Below, piece after piece: positions 25,708 to 29,293 of a stretch of DNA of 29,293 nucleotides. The translations under genes and the position numbers were made by a program. The notes under the pieces are model-generated. The model worked only from the letters and a program-made list of their open reading frames with translations. It did no database searches and had not been told where the DNA came from. This DNA comes from Martensiomyces pterosporus (Eukaryota > Kickxellomycota > Kickxellomycetes > Kickxellales > Kickxellaceae): NCBI GenBank assembly GCA_025201845.1, contig MU604085.1, forward strand, positions 2,291 through 31,583, in the 5' to 3' direction. Each line of letters begins with the position of its first letter. The first letter of the stretch is position 1.

Positions 25708-27393
25708 CTACCTGCTGTGCGCTGTGAGCATGTCGTCGTCTTCTATTTCGGTGTCACCGACTGTATCGCCAGGGTCCAACTTTTCGTCATCAAACTCGAG
25801 TGTGACTTTGGTACTCTCGGGAATTCCAGCCATCTCGCGGTAGTTGTTGATGATGGACTGAATGGTTGTTGTCGCTACCACAAGCAATAGCGTATCCCTG
25901 CCGGATCTGTCACGAATTTTGATTCGAACAGCTGCTGCTCCTGCACCATCCTGGTTTGTATTCAATACAGATCCCCCACCACCCACGCCACCAAGACTTT
26001 CTGGTACGTCGATATCTTGGTCCAGGTCCAAAGCATCTGCACCTGTGGCTCTTTGCAATTCGCGGGTCAGCTGGAGTTCGCGTTGCGCCTGCTCGTACTC
26101 CATAGCGTGTCTTGCACGCTCCAGGGCTTCTTTCTCTCTCAGCCGGAGGTGCACACTCCGAGGATACACCTTAATATACAGCACCGGTTTGTTCCCTAAG
26201 CTCGAGACCAAACTAGTTGGGAACACACGGATACTGTTGCTCATAAGAACCGGATCAGTGGCAATTACATCGACAGCAAAGTTGTCAGAGAACGCTTGCA
26301 GAGCCTTCCCCATGGTATCTGACGAGAACACCACTACGGCTATCCGCTCGTTGAGCTTTTGGATAACCTTGGTCCGCTGATTATATTTCACGCGGCGCCA
26401 CCTCTTAGCGTCCCACATCGCTGGAACTTCCAAGTTCAAAAACTCGTCATCATACATGAACTGGAATTCCGTCTGGATCTTTAGCAGATCCGTGCCAGCT
26501 TGAGCGCGCGATGGTGTCCCCATGGCAGCTGCTGCAGTGGTGCCTGCTTGCGTGTATGGTGGCCGGCTCTCATCTGCCTGGAAACTTGAGCGTGCTGAAA
26601 GCATGCCCTTGGATGTAGTGCCAGCTGCGTGCGATGACAGATGGTCGCTGTCTTGAATGACTGCTTGTAATGCAGGATCTAGGCTGTCTATATGCGCTGT
26701 CTGACGCTGACGGCGGCATTGTAGTCTGAGTTCCGAATCAGGCTCCGCGTCTGAATCCAGAATCAACACGTTGCTCTCAGAAGGGCTGGCTGTCGTGTTT
26801 GCTGCGCCTGTATGCGCTGCAACTGGTAGTGTTGGTGGCTGCGTTTCAGGTGGCGGCGTCAACGAGACACTACGCGACCGCCGCTTTCTCGATCCAGTCA
26901 CACCATCGCCACCCGAGTTCTTTCGCTTTCCAAGATTGTTTTTCTGGGCATCCGAGGCACCGCCTGTCAGCTCTTCTACATCACTGTCATCGTCATCGAC
27001 GTCATTCCCCGCGTTGGTTAGACCATCATCAGAAGAGCCATCCGCATCTGCTATTTGCAGTGTGACTAATGCAGCTTGTTTTTGTGGCTCAACGCTAGCT
27101 GCTTTTGCTTCTTCTGCTGCCCGCATTGCTGTGACTGTATCCTCCTCGGGTTCCTGGATATTAACAGGCGGACGGAGCCGAAAGAAATCGTCATCATAGG
27201 CTTCCTCTGAGCTACTGCCGTCAGAATCCGATAAATAGCTTGACTGAGCTCGCAGCCCACTGTCTTTTTGAGCCGTCGTCTCAGAATTTCTATTTCCTGC
27301 TCGTACAGGCGTTGGCCGTCTAACTGGCCGTGGCTTGAATTTTGGTTTTGGCGCGATTTCCTCAACTTCAGAGTCTGAGCTCACACATGACAT
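25708..27393 (-). CDS. RAD60/Esc2/NIP45-like protein with SUMO-like domains
   Basis: A 561-residue intronless protein. Residues 1-310 are acidic, Ser-rich and disordered, with a basic patch (G-S-R-K-R-R-S-R, about 167-174). A good SUMO-interacting motif, N-V-L-I-L-D-S-D (208-215), is flanked by acids. A first, weak SUMO-like region may lie at about 347-418 and precedes a charged helix (420-450). The C-terminal domain (about 488-556, V-R-I-K-I-R-D-R-S-G ... E-I-E-D-D-D-M-L) is a Rad60 SUMO-like domain. As in that family, there is no C-terminal Gly-Gly. S. pombe Rad60 and yeast Esc2 act with Smc5/6 and the SUMO E2 at stalled forks and in silencing. Family membership is clear from SLD2; assignment to one named gene is not. 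Confidence 0.85.
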   Translation of the reverse strand: MSCVSSDSEVEEIAPKPKFKPRPVRRPTPVRAGNRNSETTAQKDSGLRAQSSYLSDSDGSSSEEAYDDDFFRLRPPVNIQEPEEDTVTAMRAAEEAKAASVEPQKQAALVTLQIADADGSSDDGLTNAGNDVDDDDSDVEELTGGASDAQKNNLGKRKNSGGDGVTGSRKRRSRSVSLTPPPETQPPTLPVAAHTGAANTTASPSESNVLILDSDAEPDSELRLQCRRQRQTAHIDSLDPALQAVIQDSDHLSSHAAGTTSKGMLSARSSFQADESRPPYTQAGTTAAAAMGTPSRAQAGTDLLKIQTEFQFMYDDEFLNLEVPAMWDAKRWRRVKYNQRTKVIQKLNERIAVVVFSSDTMGKALQAFSDNFAVDVIATDPVLMSNSIRVFPTSLVSSLGNKPVLYIKVYPRSVHLRLREKEALERARHAMEYEQAQRELQLTRELQRATGADALDLDQDIDVPESLGGVGGGGSVLNTNQDGAGAAAVRIKIRDRSGRDTLLLVVATTTIQSIINNYREMAGIPESTKVTLEFDDEKLDPGDTVGDTEIEDDDMLTAHSR

Positions 27394-27579
27394 TGTTGGC
27401 GTCGCTGATGCAAATTAGAAAGCCGCAATTTGTGTAGATTTCTTTAAACGAGAAAACAGAAAGAGGTGTTACAGGGAAACACGCGAAAACTAAAGATGTA
27501 AGGGCTGAAAAATCACATGACTTGACTGAATCTAATGGCTTTCTTTGGTTGATGGCTGACGAGGTACGATAAATGCGCT

Positions 27580-28689
27580 TTAGACCCATGCGAACTTTTC
27601 GTTGTAGAGCCACTGCACATCGCTGCCCATGTCGCCGTTGAGGTCACAGAGCATGGGCAAGCTGCCTGTGCGGACTACTCGCAGCGCACCAGCATCGGCC
27701 AGGTCGCCTTGGTAGGGGGGGTTCCAGAACTCGACGGCGTCAAAGCCATTGCTCTTTGCTACGCTGATGGCTGTCTTTGTCAAAGCAAGGAGATCGGCGG
27801 CGCTGGCAACGGCAGCACGCAGAACGAGAATTGAGGACTTGCGCACGTCGTACGTCCACACAATGAAGCTGGACTCGGGTGAGCCATCGATGGCAGCACC
27901 AAAGACCTCAAGATCGCCGCTGCCGCGCACAATGTCGTGCTCGAACTGTGCTCTGGCAAAGTGCCATGGGTATACGGATGCCTCGGGCAGGATGGCAACA
28001 CGAGCCTGCGTGTGTGAGAGGGGCAGCTCCTGCATGCTCTTTGTGATGCGCCTGCAGTCGCACTCTGCGTAGGCTGGGATGTCGGCTTGGCGAAGGAGCT
28101 TGGGGCTGGCAGTGTTGTGGCCACTTGGGAGCTGCGCAGAGAGAGAGAGCGTCACGCTGACTGAGCTGTGTAGCTTCCAGCCATAGCGAGCGTAGAAGTC
28201 GGGTCCAATGTCGGAGTACAGGTTGGAGAGCGCGCCGCGTGTACGCAGCTCGGCGACGATGCTTTTCATGAGAGCAGATGCGTAGCCGCTGCCTCGCTTC
28301 TCCCTGGGGCAAAACACGGTTCCGATTGAGAAGCACGAGACAGACTCTACGTTGCGCTCATTTATGCGGCGCACAGCAGCTGGACGCTCAAATGACTCGA
28401 GGTGCGCCAGCAAATCCAGGGTGCTTGGGCTGGTGGCAGGAACGCTGGCCCACACGGTGAGTCCACGCTTGGCGAAATCCTGTGCAGCAAGCACTTGTTC
28501 GCGCCTGTAGAAGTCGTCTGTTGTGAGCACGCCTCTTCCCCACTCGTCGTAGGCGTTTTCCCATGTGCGCCTGACCTGCTCGGCAGAAGCGGGCTTGAGA
28601 TGCATGGACTTGACGGGAGTGTTGGACATGGCTTTGTCTTGGAAGGTGCGGATGCAAGAAGGGACAGAGGCGGGGTGGACGTGCAGCAA
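27580..28689 (-). CDS. LYC1: LYC1-like N-acetyltransferase (GNAT fold)
   Basis: A 369-residue intronless protein. The N-terminal T-W-E-N-A-Y-D-E-W-G-R-G-V-L-T segment, the acetyl-CoA site R-G-S-G-Y-A (132-137) after S-I-G-T-V-F-C-P-R-E, and L-Y-S-D-I-G-P-D-F-Y-A-R-Y-G-W (157-171) fit a GNAT fold. The whole order, ending Y-N-E-K-F-A-W-V, matches fungal LYC1-type proteins. Yarrowia LYC1 is a lysine N6-acetyltransferase of lysine breakdown; the substrate here is inferred from that match. The upstream ATG at 28689 is reported. An alternative ATG at 28629 (M-S-N-T-P-V-K) would remove 20 poorly conserved residues and may be the true start. Confidence 0.8.
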   Translation of the reverse strand: MLHVHPASVPSCIRTFQDKAMSNTPVKSMHLKPASAEQVRRTWENAYDEWGRGVLTTDDFYRREQVLAAQDFAKRGLTVWASVPATSPSTLDLLAHLESFERPAAVRRINERNVESVSCFSIGTVFCPREKRGSGYASALMKSIVAELRTRGALSNLYSDIGPDFYARYGWKLHSSVSVTLSLSAQLPSGHNTASPKLLRQADIPAYAECDCRRITKSMQELPLSHTQARVAILPEASVYPWHFARAQFEHDIVRGSGDLEVFGAAIDGSPESSFIVWTYDVRKSSILVLRAAVASAADLLALTKTAISVAKSNGFDAVEFWNPPYQGDLADAGALRVVRTGSLPMLCDLNGDMGSDVQWLYNEKFAWV

Positions 28690-28840
28690 GGGCAGGTGGG
28701 CCCTTTAAGTGCAAGGCGGTGGGCTCAGCCTGCTGCGGTCAAAAGGGAGATCGCGAGTGCAGACCGCTGCGGGTGGCACAGGAGCTCGGCGGCGTGGAGA
28801 GCATAAAAAGGGGGGTGGGCAGATTCGGAGGCAAAAGCAA

Positions 28841-28912
28841 GGGCTCAGCCGGGACTTGAACCCGGGACCTCCTGCACCCAAAGCAGGAATCATACCGCTA
28901 GACCACTAAGCC
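28841..28912 (-). tRNA. tRNA-Pro(UGG), no intron
   Basis: On the minus strand, a 72-nt cloverleaf begins GGCTTAG and ends CTGAGCC plus discriminator C. The acceptor stem pairs over 7 bp with one G-T wobble. The anticodon stem CCTGC/GCAGG encloses the loop TTTGGGT, giving anticodon TGG (proline). The A box (TAGTGGTCTAGCGG) and B box (GGTTCAAGTCC) internal promoter elements are present. A TTTT tract on the minus strand at 28836-28833 is a likely pol III terminator. Confidence 0.98.
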
Positions 28913-29293
28913 ACAGAATGCACTTCCAGGTGCACTCCAACCTCTGCCAAGATTCTGAGCTCGAAATTTTCTGCTGCTACTTAAGCTGATCTGTGGGAAC
29001 AAAATGACTTTACTGCCTCCAACACATGCTCTAAGAACCCGGCTGCTGATTCGCACCCCGCACCACGGGCTGCTACTACTGCCCCCGCATCACTGCCCCT
29101 CTCCTCTCTCATGAAGAACCAAGACACCAATGTCATCTTGCCGTTTGGCTTGACTCGAAGCACCCCTGCCGCGGGGCACAGTTCCAGGCCACCTCCCCGC
29201 CCATGCTCACACCAGATACCTCTCAAGCAGCTGCACGACTCCATGCCACAGCTCTTGCTCCACAATTTTACTTTCTTCCTCTCCATGCACCAC
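28913..29293. other. Right-edge region, no supported gene
   Basis: 381 bp after the tRNA. A 101-codon minus-strand frame (28981-29286) is rich in Cys, Trp and Gly and has no known match; it could be chance or the 3' part of a gene starting beyond the window. Confidence 0.4.

Noticed and set aside
28981..29286. 101-codon minus-strand frame at the right edge
   Set aside because: No known motif and unusual composition; it cannot be judged without sequence beyond the window.

Overview
This window is fungal nuclear DNA. It encodes a set of conserved fungal proteins: RAD16, PRE2, MND1, TIM10, BMT5, an ORT1-type mitochondrial carrier, a RAD60/Esc2-like protein and a LYC1-like acetyltransferase. Where introns are needed they are short (about 100-136 nt) and nearly all end in TGTAG. 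There is one eukaryotic tRNA-Pro(UGG). Most coding genes are intronless, GC is moderate, and several starts are preceded by pyrimidine-rich leaders. These traits suggest a compact fungal genome, possibly an early-diverging lineage such as Kickxellomycotina. That lineage is inference; nothing in the sequence proves it.

Layout. Positions 1-1591 (+) hold the C-terminal end of a canonical PhzF-family protein, then a full-length PhzF-like paralogue that has lost the family's key motifs. RAD16 (1733-4585, -) is divergent from a two-intron UBE2G1/Ubc7-class E2 gene (5077-5828, +), with a 491-bp shared promoter. A 1.1-kb gap precedes an intronless bHLH-leucine zipper transcription factor (6952-8556, -). 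Upstream of it lies a 6.5-kb stretch (8557-15028) with no recognisable protein. That stretch holds a perfect 66-bp tandem duplication, 10-bp-period repeats, a strong G-quadruplex motif and a 20-bp perfect palindrome.

Positions 15029-18825 (-) are a tandem array of three FSH-type serine hydrolase genes. Their introns were reconstructed here: 1, 3 and 3 introns, with one position shared by all three and one GC-AG intron. ORT1 (+), PRE2 (-), MND1 (-), BMT5 (-), TIM10 (+), a small RRM-like gene (-), a RAD60-like gene (-), a LYC1-like gene (-) and tRNA-Pro (-) follow in compact order.

Functional themes: genome maintenance (RAD16, RAD60-like, MND1), ubiquitin-proteasome (E2, PRE2 and the RING of RAD16), mitochondria (carrier, TIM10), and small-molecule metabolism (PhzF pair, FSH array, LYC1-like). 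The neighbours look like ordinary eukaryotic gene order, not a classic biosynthetic cluster. The least explained parts are the FSH array and the repeat-bearing bHLH upstream region.
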